Positions 53,614 to 62,773 of a DNA stretch of 64,000 nucleotides are shown in pieces. The DNA is from Actinoplanes couchii (GTDB lineage Bacteria; Actinomycetota; Actinomycetes; Mycobacteriales; Micromonosporaceae): NCBI RefSeq assembly GCF_016862075.1, contig NZ_BOMG01000105.1:56843-120842 (forward strand). Reading direction: 5' to 3'. Both the position numbers and the translations under genes were made by a program. Position 1 is the first letter of the stretch, and each line of letters begins with the position of its first letter. The notes below the pieces were generated by a model that was not told the DNA's origin, ran no database searches, and saw only the letters and a program-made list of their open reading frames with translations.

Positions 53614-56600
53614 ATGTTCACACGCTCGCGTAGTGTGCTGTCGCTCCGCTGGAGTCGACTGTTCGTCGGATCATTGGTCAGCGCGGTAGTCCTGTCCGGG
53701 CTGGCGGTGCCCGCGTCCGCAGCGGTGCCGTCGGCGCCGGTGGTACAGCCGCCGAAGCCTCCGGTCGAGAAACTCGACAAGGACGGCGGGCCGGTCACCA
53801 CCCGGGCCTGGACTCAGAAGAAGGTCCGCGACACACCAACGGCCACACCGGTCTGGCCGAAAGCCTCCACCGCTACCGTCGATCTGACTGTTGCCGGCCA
53901 GGCCGGTCTTCGATCGGCGGACGCCGGTAGGCGTGCCAAGGCCGGCGACCTGCCTGTCTGGGTTGCCGACGCACCAGAAGCCTCCGGTGGCTCCCAGCTG
54001 TCACGACTGAACGTGCGAGTTGTCGATCGCGCGACGGTCCCGGCGGCTATCCGTGACGGGATGCTGCTGCAGGTCACCGCACCGCAAGGCGCCGCGACCG
54101 GTAAGGCACGACTTTCCGTCGATTACCGCGGATTCCAGGACGCCTACGGCGCGGACTGGGCCTCTCGGCTCAAACTGTGGCAGATGCCGTCGTGTGCGCT
54201 GCGCAACCCGGAGTCGGCTTCCTGCCGCTCGATGCCCCTGGCTTCCACCGTCGATGCGAACGCGGGCACCGTCTCGGCCACAGTCGCCGTCGACTCGGCG
54301 GGAGACGCAACGTCCTCCGCCGCCGCGGCCTCCGGGTCGTTCGTGGCGTTGGCTGCGAGCCCGTCAGGTGATAGCGGCGACTTCAGCGCCACCAGCCTGG
54401 CACCGTCGGCATCGTGGTCGGCCGGCGGCAACTCCGGTGAGTTCTCCTGGAACTATCCAATGCGCGTCCCGCCGGCTACCGGCCTGACCCCGAACGTTGC
54501 TCTGGCCTACTCGTCAGCCTCCGTCGACGGACGCTCGGAGGTGACCAACAATCAGCCGTCCTGGATCGGTGAGGGCTTCGACTACACACCCGGTTACATC
54601 GAACGCCGCTACGTTCCCTGCTACCAGGACTCTGAAGAGAAGACCAAGCCCAACAGCACGAAGTCCAGCGGTGACCTGTGCTGGCGATCGGACAATGCCG
54701 TCGTCAGCCTCGGGGGCAGCAGCAGCGAACTGATCTACCAGGCCGGCAAAGGCTGGCACTACCGGGAGGAAAACGGCTCCAAGGTCGAGAAACTGACCGG
54801 AGCCGCGAACGGCGACACCGGTACCGCCGGTATCGACGGGGTGGGGGAACACTGGCGGATCACCACGACCGATGGCACCCAGTACTACTTCGGCCTGGAT
54901 GACCTGCCTGGCCAGACGGCGCCCACGAACTCGACGCTGACCGTTCCGGTGTTCGGCAACCACAAGGGCGAGCCCTGCCATCAGGACGAGTTCATGTCGT
55001 CGGACTGTGTGCAGGCTTACCGGTGGAACCTGGACTATGTAGTCAGTGTGCGCGGTAACTCTTTGTCGTACTGGTACGACAAGGAGACCAACAAGTACGC
55101 GCAGAACGCTAAGGAATCCTCGGTCGTCACGTACGACCGGGCCGGCTACCTGAAGCGGATCGACTACGGCACCTACGACCGGACCGCCGCCGACCACGGC
55201 GTCACCGAACGCAACACGACACCCTATGCCCAGGTGGAGTTCACCCCCGATATCCGCTGCTTCACCAGCTGCGGAACCGCGTCCGAACCGACCACGAAGA
55301 ACTGGAAGGACACCCCCTGGGACCAGGAGTGCAAAGCCTCCGCGACCAGCTGCCCGGACCAGTTCTCCCCGACGTTCTGGACCACCAAGCGCCTCAAGAC
55401 GGTCACCACCCGCGTGTGGGACACGACTGTGACACCGGCGGGCTGGCAGAACGTCGACTCCTGGACGCTGACTCACACCTTCTCGGCGACCGCGGACAGC
55501 ACCCATACCGGCCTCTGGCTCGAGAAGATCGACCACGCTGGTCACGTCGGCGGGACGGTCAACCTGCCGCCGGTGACATTCGAGGCCGAGTCGCTACCCA
55601 ACCGGGTGCTGACCGACAACACCTCTACCTATAGCTGGCTGCGGATCTCCAGCATCGTCACCGAGACCGGTGCCCGGATCAAGGTCGACTACTCGCCGGT
55701 GGACTGCACCGAGGCGATCATCGCGACCCTGAAAGCACACACCAACACCCGCCGCTGCTACCCGGTCAAGGTGCCCAGCAACGCCGATCCCGGCGGTGAC
55801 GTCATGGTCGAGGAGTGGTGGCACAAGTACGTCGTCACCCACGTCGCCGAAGACGACCTTCAGACTTCCAACGATCACCCGGCTCCGTCCAAGCACACCC
55901 GCTACGAATATGTTGATGCCCCGGCATGGCGATACGCCGAAGATGATGGTCTGGTACCCGCCAACCGCAAGACCTGGAGCCAATGGCGCGGATACGCCGA
56001 GGTCCGGACCACAACCGGCGACGAAGCCGACACTCGTACCCTCACGGTCACCAAGTTCCTGCGTGGTATGCACGGTGACCGGGCCACCCCGGCCGGGGGC
56101 ACCCGTTCCGTCACCGTTCCTGCGTCGGTGGGTTCCGAGACCGTCAACGACCACGATCAGTTCGCCGGCATGATTCGCGAACAAGCCACCTTCAACGGCG
56201 TCGACACCAAACCGGTGTCCAAGACCGTGAACGTCCCCTGGCGATCCAACCCGCTCGCCAGCCGCATCATCACCGACGACAACGGCTATTCCGACACCGC
56301 CGAAGCACGCTACACCGACAATCAGGTCACCTACTCGGCGACCGCTCTCGGGGTAGACGGCAGCCGTGGCTGGCGTGTCTCCGCCACCCGTGCAGCGTTC
56401 GACCACACCTACGGAACCGTCGAGTGGACGCAGGACGACGGTGACATCGCCAAGACCGGTGACGAGACGTGTGCGACGCCCACCTACACCCGTAACGCGG
56501 ACAAGAACCTGACTCAGATCGTTGCTCGGACCCTCACCACTGCGCTGGCGTGTGGTCAGGCTCCCACCAGCGGCGATCACGTCATTTCCGATGATCGGCT

Positions 56601-59600
56601 CTACTACGACGGCGCTACGTCCGTCGCCGCTGCACCCAAGTACGGTTCGGTGACCAAGGCCGAACAGCTCAAGGAGTGGGCACCGAGCACCGGCACCCAG
56701 TGGCAGACGACCGCGGAAGGCACTTACGACTCTGCCGGCCGGGTGAAGACCAGCACCGACATCAAGAAGAACATCACCACATCCACCTATACCCCTGCAG
56801 TGGGTGGCCCGCTCTCGAAGACCACCGCCAAAAATGCGCTCGCCTGGACGTCCGCCGTCGAGACCAACCCGTACTGGGGATCGGTCACTAAGACCACCGA
56901 CGCCAACGGCAGGATTACCGCCGACGTGGACTACGACGCGCTTGGCCGCGTGGCACGCGTCTGGAAACTGGGCTGGACCAGAGCTGCCAACCCCACCAAA
57001 CCCACCGTCCAGTACGAGTACAAACTCGCTGCGAACCGGGACGCCTACCCCTACGTCAAGACGCAGACGCTGAACGCAACCGCCAACTACGTCACGTTCT
57101 TTCAGATCTCGGACGGCATGCTCCGGCCGCGGCAGACCCAGGCGCTGTCACTCGGCGGTAGCGGCGACCGGGTGATCACCGACATCATCTATGACGAATT
57201 CGGCCGTACCGCCACCACGTACGGCGCGCATGCCGAACCAGGTGCGCCGTCCGGCATTCTCTGGTGGGAACCGGAGTGGTCGGTACCTTCTATCACCAGG
57301 ACCGTGTACGACCGCGCGTCTCGGGCCACGGCGTCCATCTTCTACAGCGGCGACGGCATCACCAACCTGGTCGAGAAGTGGCGCACCACCACCGCCCACG
57401 AAGGCGACCTCACCAAGATCACCCCGCCGGATGGTGCTACCCCCACCACCACACTGACCGACATCCAGGGCCGGACCGTCGCACTGCGGCAACACACCAC
57501 CACTGCCGGCGTCAACGGGGCCTACACACAGACCAGTTACGCCTTCAACCGCAAAGGTCAGCAGACCACGGTCACCGACTCGGACGACAACGAATGGGTC
57601 AACACCTACGACCTCAAAGGTCAGCTGACGAGCACCTCCGACCCAGACAAAGGCACCACCAACCACGCGTACAACGAATTCGGCGAGCTGGAAAGCACCA
57701 AAGACGCCCGTGGGGAGACCCTCTGGTATGTCTATGACACCATCGGCCGCAAGACGCAACTCCGCGACGACAGTAAAATCGGCCCGTTGCGCGCGACCTG
57801 GACCTACGACGCCCTCACCGACGGATCCACCGGCTTCCGTGGGCAACTCACCCAGAGCATCCGGTACGAGCCAGCCGGATCCGCGAACGCCTACCGCTGG
57901 CAGGTCAGCAACTTCAGCTCCCGCTACCAGCCCACCGCGGTCAACTACGTCATCCCCCTCGTCGAAACCGGCTTGAACAGCACTTATTCCTACGGATACG
58001 GCTACGCCGCCGCCACCGGCGAACCGACCACCGTCTCGCTTCCCGCTGGCGGCGGCCTGGTCACCGAACAGCTGACCACCACCTACAACGCCGATACCGG
58101 CATGCCCGAACGCCTGAACACCAGCCTCACCGGGTGGGCCGGCACTATGGCGAATGCCTACTACACCGCTTACGGCGAACGCTCCGGCTCCGTCTACCAG
58201 CTACCGGGCGCTGCCTTCGTCGGCGACAACGTCTACCGCGACGAAGGAACCCGGCGGATCACCCGCACCACCGTCGAACGTAAATCCGTCGTTGGCACCG
58301 TCTCGGACCGCAACTACGAATACGACAAGGCCGGCAACATCCTTTCCATCGAGGAAAAGCCCGCCGTCGGATCCGCCGACAAACAATGCTTCCGTACGGA
58401 CGCCCTCGTTCGGCTAACCACCGCATGGACCCCGAAGACCACGACGGCATGCACCACCGACCCGGCACTGGACGCTCTAGCCGGTCCCGCCCCCTACTGG
58501 CAGGACTGGACCTTCACCGCCACTGGATCCCGCAAAACCGAGACCACCCACACCACGACCGGTAACACCGTCCGCGACTACACGATCCCGGAGGGGGGAA
58601 AGAACGTCGTCCGGCCGCATGCGGCCACCGTCATGGCCACCACCATCGGCGAAACCACCAGCATCACCGAGTACCGCTACGACAACAGCGGCAACATGAT
58701 CTGCCGCCCCACCGTCGGTAGCACCACCAACACCTGCGCCACCGGCACCGGTAGCCAAACCCTCAACTGGGACGCCGAAGGCAAACTCGCCACCGTTGCC
58801 GACGGCACGAACACCATCGAAGCCAGCGTCTACGATGCCAACGGCGAACGCCTCATCCGCCGCGATGCCAACGGCACCACCCTCTACCTGCCAGGCCAGG
58901 AGATCCGCCGCGAAGGCGCCACCAACAGCGGAACCCGCTACTACAGCTTCGCCAGCACCACCTTCGCCTCCCGCACCGGTTCCTCCGACCTCACCAGCCT
59001 GACCTGGCTCTTCAACGACCACCAAGGCACCCAGCTACTCGCCATCAACGCCCACACCCAAGCTGTCACCTCCCGCCGCCAAACCCCCTACGGCGGTGAA
59101 CGCGGAACCAACGCACTATGGCCCAACAAGAAGTCCTTCGTCGGCGGCGACCAGGACACCACCGGCCTGATCAACATCGGCGCCCGCCGCTACGACACCG
59201 TTCTCGGCCGGTTTATTTCCGTCGACCCGCTCATGGACTACGCCGACCCCCAACAGTGGAACGGCTATAACTACGCCAACAACAATCCCGTCACCCGTAG
59301 AGATCCGTCCGGAATGGGATCGCCGTGCGGCGGCGATGACGTTCCATGCACGGATGAGGCGATCCTGCACCCCAACAAAACCAGGAACAACGACGGTAGT
59401 AAGGGCCCCAAAGATGACGGTGGTGACAACCCCGGAGGTGGTGGTTCCGACAATAGCGACGACCTCGGTGACACTCCCGTCAACGTCACGGAAACCCAGA
59501 AGGAACAGTTTAAGGTCCGGCAATTCGAGGGTGATGTATACACGCTCGAAACCATTGCCGAATTTGCAGGTAAGAGCAATGACAACTGGTACATCGTCTG

Positions 59601-60600
59601 TGTCCAACTGCTGACCACCGGTACTGGCGCCGAGTGCAATGGACCCAATCCATTCGCGGCACCTAAATCCAAAAAAGAACAAGCTATGCAGGCTGCGGGA
59701 ATCCTTGTCGCAGTCATCGCCCCGCTAGCTTGCGCAGCCTTCCCGTATGGTTGCGCCGCCCTTGCCGCGGATGCCGTGGCCGGCGAGGTAGCCCTTGCAT
59801 CATCAGGCGCGCTCGTATCTGCGAGCGGGGTCAGCTTAATGTTCAGCCTTACGAAAGCATCAGGTCGAGTGGCCACAGTGGCCTGTAGCTTCTCCGGTGA
59901 TACAGAAGTCCTGCTCGCGGACGGAAGCACTAAACCACTCAGCGAAGTAGAGGTCGGAGACGAAGTGCTCGCAACCGACCCGGAGACCGGAGAACAGGGT
60001 CCTCGAGGAATCGAAGCTGTATGGGTGCACAACGATGACCTATATGTGCTCACAATTGGCGGCGAACGTCTCGTAACAACCGAAGACCATCCGTTCTGGA
60101 ATGAAACGGACCAGCAATGGCAGCCCGCTCAGCGGCTCGACCGGGGTGACCTGTTAAGGACTTCCGTCGGTACGGCGGTGGTCGACGGCTTCGAAGGGAA
60201 AATCCGCCGGTACGGTGCCGCGTACAACTTGACGGTGGCTGACCTCAATACCTACTACGTGCGCGCTGGTGACACCTCCGTCCTTGTTCACAACACGGGA
60301 CCTTGTGGAATATTCAGTGGTCGACTCGACAATATCGCGACCCATATCACGGCTCGCGATCTCGACGCTGCAAAGCGGGAACTCGCTGGCGAGGTTGTCA
60401 AAAGAAAGGCCGACGGAACGCCGTGGGATCACGTGCATGAAGTTAGGGATGCCCAGCAGGGGTTGATTGATGTAATCAAACGAATTAAAGGCCGGTTGAG
60501 GCATCCGACACTTCCGGATGCGGAGCGGGCCTCGTTGAACGTCGACCTGTCCCGAGCCAGTAGAATGCTCGACTACACCGAGAAGTTTGTTCCAAGGTGA
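53614..60600 (+). CDS. RHS-repeat polymorphic toxin with Hint domain and Ntox28-like tip
   Basis: 2328 residues; ATG 53614 follows AAGGGGA, while 53590 is the longer choice. A signal peptide is present, then a SpvB-like N-terminal region. Many RHS/YD repeats follow (TYDSAGRV, YDALGRVA, YDEFGRT). The RHS core ends with GRFISVDPLMDYADPQQWNGYNY and DPSGM (1897-1901). A variable linker with a hydrophobic stretch (about 2028-2080) leads to a Hint/intein-like domain (2090-2227; FSGDTEVLLADG start, TTEDHPFW, ending VLVHN). The tip (about 2230-2328) has DHVHEVRDAQQGL (from 2272) and a helical end, resembling polymorphic toxin type 28. Hint probably frees the tip by self-cleavage. Base composition falls in the last about 1 kb. 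Confidence 0.9.
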   Translation: MFTRSRSVLSLRWSRLFVGSLVSAVVLSGLAVPASAAVPSAPVVQPPKPPVEKLDKDGGPVTTRAWTQKKVRDTPTATPVWPKASTATVDLTVAGQAGLRSADAGRRAKAGDLPVWVADAPEASGGSQLSRLNVRVVDRATVPAAIRDGMLLQVTAPQGAATGKARLSVDYRGFQDAYGADWASRLKLWQMPSCALRNPESASCRSMPLASTVDANAGTVSATVAVDSAGDATSSAAAASGSFVALAASPSGDSGDFSATSLAPSASWSAGGNSGEFSWNYPMRVPPATGLTPNVALAYSSASVDGRSEVTNNQPSWIGEGFDYTPGYIERRYVPCYQDSEEKTKPNSTKSSGDLCWRSDNAVVSLGGSSSELIYQAGKGWHYREENGSKVEKLTGAANGDTGTAGIDGVGEHWRITTTDGTQYYFGLDDLPGQTAPTNSTLTVPVFGNHKGEPCHQDEFMSSDCVQAYRWNLDYVVSVRGNSLSYWYDKETNKYAQNAKESSVVTYDRAGYLKRIDYGTYDRTAADHGVTERNTTPYAQVEFTPDIRCFTSCGTASEPTTKNWKDTPWDQECKASATSCPDQFSPTFWTTKRLKTVTTRVWDTTVTPAGWQNVDSWTLTHTFSATADSTHTGLWLEKIDHAGHVGGTVNLPPVTFEAESLPNRVLTDNTSTYSWLRISSIVTETGARIKVDYSPVDCTEAIIATLKAHTNTRRCYPVKVPSNADPGGDVMVEEWWHKYVVTHVAEDDLQTSNDHPAPSKHTRYEYVDAPAWRYAEDDGLVPANRKTWSQWRGYAEVRTTTGDEADTRTLTVTKFLRGMHGDRATPAGGTRSVTVPASVGSETVNDHDQFAGMIREQATFNGVDTKPVSKTVNVPWRSNPLASRIITDDNGYSDTAEARYTDNQVTYSATALGVDGSRGWRVSATRAAFDHTYGTVEWTQDDGDIAKTGDETCATPTYTRNADKNLTQIVARTLTTALACGQAPTSGDHVISDDRLYYDGATSVAAAPKYGSVTKAEQLKEWAPSTGTQWQTTAEGTYDSAGRVKTSTDIKKNITTSTYTPAVGGPLSKTTAKNALAWTSAVETNPYWGSVTKTTDANGRITADVDYDALGRVARVWKLGWTRAANPTKPTVQYEYKLAANRDAYPYVKTQTLNATANYVTFFQISDGMLRPRQTQALSLGGSGDRVITDIIYDEFGRTATTYGAHAEPGAPSGILWWEPEWSVPSITRTVYDRASRATASIFYSGDGITNLVEKWRTTTAHEGDLTKITPPDGATPTTTLTDIQGRTVALRQHTTTAGVNGAYTQTSYAFNRKGQQTTVTDSDDNEWVNTYDLKGQLTSTSDPDKGTTNHAYNEFGELESTKDARGETLWYVYDTIGRKTQLRDDSKIGPLRATWTYDALTDGSTGFRGQLTQSIRYEPAGSANAYRWQVSNFSSRYQPTAVNYVIPLVETGLNSTYSYGYGYAAATGEPTTVSLPAGGGLVTEQLTTTYNADTGMPERLNTSLTGWAGTMANAYYTAYGERSGSVYQLPGAAFVGDNVYRDEGTRRITRTTVERKSVVGTVSDRNYEYDKAGNILSIEEKPAVGSADKQCFRTDALVRLTTAWTPKTTTACTTDPALDALAGPAPYWQDWTFTATGSRKTETTHTTTGNTVRDYTIPEGGKNVVRPHAATVMATTIGETTSITEYRYDNSGNMICRPTVGSTTNTCATGTGSQTLNWDAEGKLATVADGTNTIEASVYDANGERLIRRDANGTTLYLPGQEIRREGATNSGTRYYSFASTTFASRTGSSDLTSLTWLFNDHQGTQLLAINAHTQAVTSRRQTPYGGERGTNALWPNKKSFVGGDQDTTGLINIGARRYDTVLGRFISVDPLMDYADPQQWNGYNYANNNPVTRRDPSGMGSPCGGDDVPCTDEAILHPNKTRNNDGSKGPKDDGGDNPGGGGSDNSDDLGDTPVNVTETQKEQFKVRQFEGDVYTLETIAEFAGKSNDNWYIVCVQLLTTGTGAECNGPNPFAAPKSKKEQAMQAAGILVAVIAPLACAAFPYGCAALAADAVAGEVALASSGALVSASGVSLMFSLTKASGRVATVACSFSGDTEVLLADGSTKPLSEVEVGDEVLATDPETGEQGPRGIEAVWVHNDDLYVLTIGGERLVTTEDHPFWNETDQQWQPAQRLDRGDLLRTSVGTAVVDGFEGKIRRYGAAYNLTVADLNTYYVRAGDTSVLVHNTGPCGIFSGRLDNIATHITARDLDAAKRELAGEVVKRKADGTPWDHVHEVRDAQQGLIDVIKRIKGRLRHPTLPDAERASLNVDLSRASRMLDYTEKFVPR

Positions 60601-60613
60601 TGAGGTGACTTAA

Positions 60614-61195
60614 ATGGCTAACCAACTAAATCTGGATGAAGTCGTCCATCGGTCGAAAGAAGGAACTGTCTCTAAGGCGGAATTGGCTCGGGTTGCAGAA
60701 GCCTTGAAGGCTCCGGAAGGCGGCGATTTGTATCGCCTTCTTTACATCCTTCTTCGTACGGGCGCCAAGGAGTACGAAGATTTATTAGCCTCGTACATCG
60801 ATTACTCTGCCGATTCCCAGAGTGCTGCTCTGGTTCTGGGTTCGCTGTGCACGCAATGGGGCCGATTTGATCGGTATCGGGATCGAGTGGTCGAGGCGCT
60901 GGCTGGAGTTCCCTGGGACTTCATGGACGACCTCAAGAGGTCGGCGATATCTGCGACAGGTGAGTACCTGATGGTGTCATCTGATCGGTCGTTGTTGGAG
61001 CGTCTGGTGGGCCATGCGGAATCGTACAGGGATGATCTGATCGGAAAATTTGCTGTCGAGGCGTTGGCCAGAGCCCTGGGTGAGCCAGCTTCTGTTGCCG
61101 TGTTCCCGCGAGATGAAACCGAAGGAGCATTGTGGGCCAACAAGATAATTGATAGAGCGAAGAAGCGGCTCACCAGGGAACGTGCCGCCCACTGA
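60614..61195 (+). CDS. Candidate immunity protein for the RHS toxin tip
   Basis: 193 residues, all-helical by eye, with HEAT-like repeating helices (SAALVLGSLCTQWGRFDRYR, then YRDDLIGKFAVEALARALGE) and no signal peptide or membrane helix. It begins 13 bp after the toxin stop with GAGGTGA five bases before the ATG, exactly where immunity genes stand. It is visibly AT-richer than the rest of the window, like the toxin tip, so both were probably acquired together. No family is recognised with certainty. Confidence 0.7.
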   Translation: MANQLNLDEVVHRSKEGTVSKAELARVAEALKAPEGGDLYRLLYILLRTGAKEYEDLLASYIDYSADSQSAALVLGSLCTQWGRFDRYRDRVVEALAGVPWDFMDDLKRSAISATGEYLMVSSDRSLLERLVGHAESYRDDLIGKFAVEALARALGEPASVAVFPRDETEGALWANKIIDRAKKRLTRERAAH

Positions 61196-61283
61196 CAGGG
61201 AAAGCCCGGGAATTGGAGGTGATGAGATGACAGCTAAATCGGTCGCAGTCAACGCTAGTGCATCGTGATTCTGTTGTCTTTAC

Positions 61284-61927
61284 GTGACGTTGGTGCGATT
61301 GGCTGGCGGGGTGGAGTTGACGGCTGACCAGAGCGCTGAGCTGCGTACGTTGACGACCAGCACCGAGGTATCGGCGGCGGTCGGAACGCGGGCACGGATT
61401 GTGTTGTGGCATGCCGAGGGCCGGATGAAGAAGGACTTCGCCGGCTTGGCCGGGGTGTCCGGCCGACGGTGGATCTGTGGCTGAGGCGCTATGCCGCTGA
61501 CGGCGCGGCGGGTTTGCTGGCGGCCAAGCCTGGTGGGCCTCGCGAGCAGGTCAGCGCGGATGTCCGGTTACGCGTGCTTGCACTGACTGGGACGACGCCG
61601 CCACCGGAGACCGGGTTATCGCACTGGTCGACCCGAACCATGGCTGACTACGTCACCCGCGCTACCGGCACGAGCGTCTCGCATCACTGGGTGGCGAACC
61701 TGTGGCGTGAACATGGCCTCAGACCGCAGAAGCAAAGCACGTTCAAGCTGTCCAAGGGCCCCGCGCTCGCCGACAAGGTCGCCGACATCGTCGGGCTGTA
61801 TTTGGACCCGCCCGGCGGGGCAGTCGTGCTCAGCACGGTAGACCTCAGTGGGTGTTTGAGAGTGCTGTCGCACGGCGTGTCCCTGGCTTTGGCGGAGGTG
61901 GTCCGAAGCTGTTCGGGTGGAGCGTGA
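61284..61927 (+). pseudogene. IS630-family transposase remnant (frameshifted, truncated)
   Basis: Frame one (from GTG 61284) gives RARIVLWHAEGRMKKDFAGL and AGVSG. Near 61455-61465 one base is missing, and the second frame continues RPTVDLWLRRYAADGAAGLL, THWSTR-like SHWSTRTMADYVTRATG, then LWREHGLRPQKQSTFKLS and IVGLYLDPP. These are IS630/Tc1-like sequences. Homology ends near 61840, before the catalytic DEK part, so the element is dead. Its place right after the toxin/immunity pair suggests it took part in the exchange. Confidence 0.75.
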
Positions 61928-61973
61928 GCGTCGATATCCGTCGGACCTGACCGATGAGCAGTTTGCGCCGTGA
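61917..61973 (+). pseudogene. IS5-like transposase N-terminal fragment
   Basis: The 19-codon stretch reads VERERRYPSDLTDEQFAP and stops. RRYPSDLTDEQW is the standard start of IS5/IS112-type transposases, so this is a surviving first piece of such an element. Nothing of its remaining domain follows. It partly overlaps the end of the IS630-like remnant frame. Confidence 0.6.
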
Positions 61974-62125
61974 GGCGCTGTTGATTCGAGTGGAGGTGCA
62001 AGACCTTCATCGCTGTCCCTGTCGCAGCAGGGCGGTGGAGCTGAGGGCAGCCTGATCCGGGTGGTGCCGGGGAGGGTGGGAGCAGCCCCACCGCGACCAC
62101 TTCGGCGCACACCGTTGGTTGCCGG

Positions 62126-62773
62126 TCAGGTGCGGTGGTCGAGCCGTAGGCCGGCCTGGTGGCCGAGCAGGGCGGCCTCGGTGCGGTTGTCGCAGTCCAG
62201 TTTGACCAGCAGGCGGGAGACGTAGCCCTTGACCGTTGCCTCGGACAGGTGCAGGTGGCGGGCTATCTGCAGGTTGGACCAGCCGGCTCCGAGGCCGGCC
62301 AGCACCTGGCGTTCCCGGTCAGTGAGGGCGACGATCACGTCGTGGGTGTAGCGGCGGCCGGTGGTGCTGCCGATCAGCCGCTGTGATGCCGCGGGGGACA
62401 GGACCATGTGCCCGGCGGCGGCGACCCGGACCAGATCGACGAGGTCCTCCGGCGCGGTCGATTTCAGCAGGAATCCGGCCGCACCGGCGCGCAGGGCCCT
62501 CAGCACGTATTCGTCGAGGTCGAAGGTGGTGAGGGCGACCACCTTCGGCGGGGACGGCAACGCGGTCAGCTGTTCGATCGCGGTCAGCCCGTCGACGCCG
62601 GGCATCCGCAGGTCCATCAGGATCACGTCGGGCCGTAGCCGTACCGCGGCCGCTACCGCCTCGGCGCCGTCGTAGGCCTCACCGACGACGTCGAGTTCTC
62701 CGGTCGCGGACAGGATCGTCCGTAGGTGCGCGCACACCATGCGCTCGTCGTCGACGAGGAGCACCCGGATCAT
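62126..62773 (-). CDS. NarL-family response regulator
   Basis: 215 residues. The receiver domain has Asp8/Asp9 (VLLVDDE), phosphoacceptor Asp54 (ILMDLRMPG), a Thr in VALTTFD and Lys in LLKSTAPE. The LuxR-type helix-turn-helix (about 150-205) reads LTDRERQVLAGLGAGWSNLQ followed by IARHLHLSEATVKGYVSRLL. It overlaps the upstream kinase gene by 4 bases (ATGA), so the pair is translationally coupled. The signal is unknown. Confidence 0.93.
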   Translation of the reverse strand: MIRVLLVDDERMVCAHLRTILSATGELDVVGEAYDGAEAVAAAVRLRPDVILMDLRMPGVDGLTAIEQLTALPSPPKVVALTTFDLDEYVLRALRAGAAGFLLKSTAPEDLVDLVRVAAAGHMVLSPAASQRLIGSTTGRRYTHDVIVALTDRERQVLAGLGAGWSNLQIARHLHLSEATVKGYVSRLLVKLDCDNRTEAALLGHQAGLRLDHRT

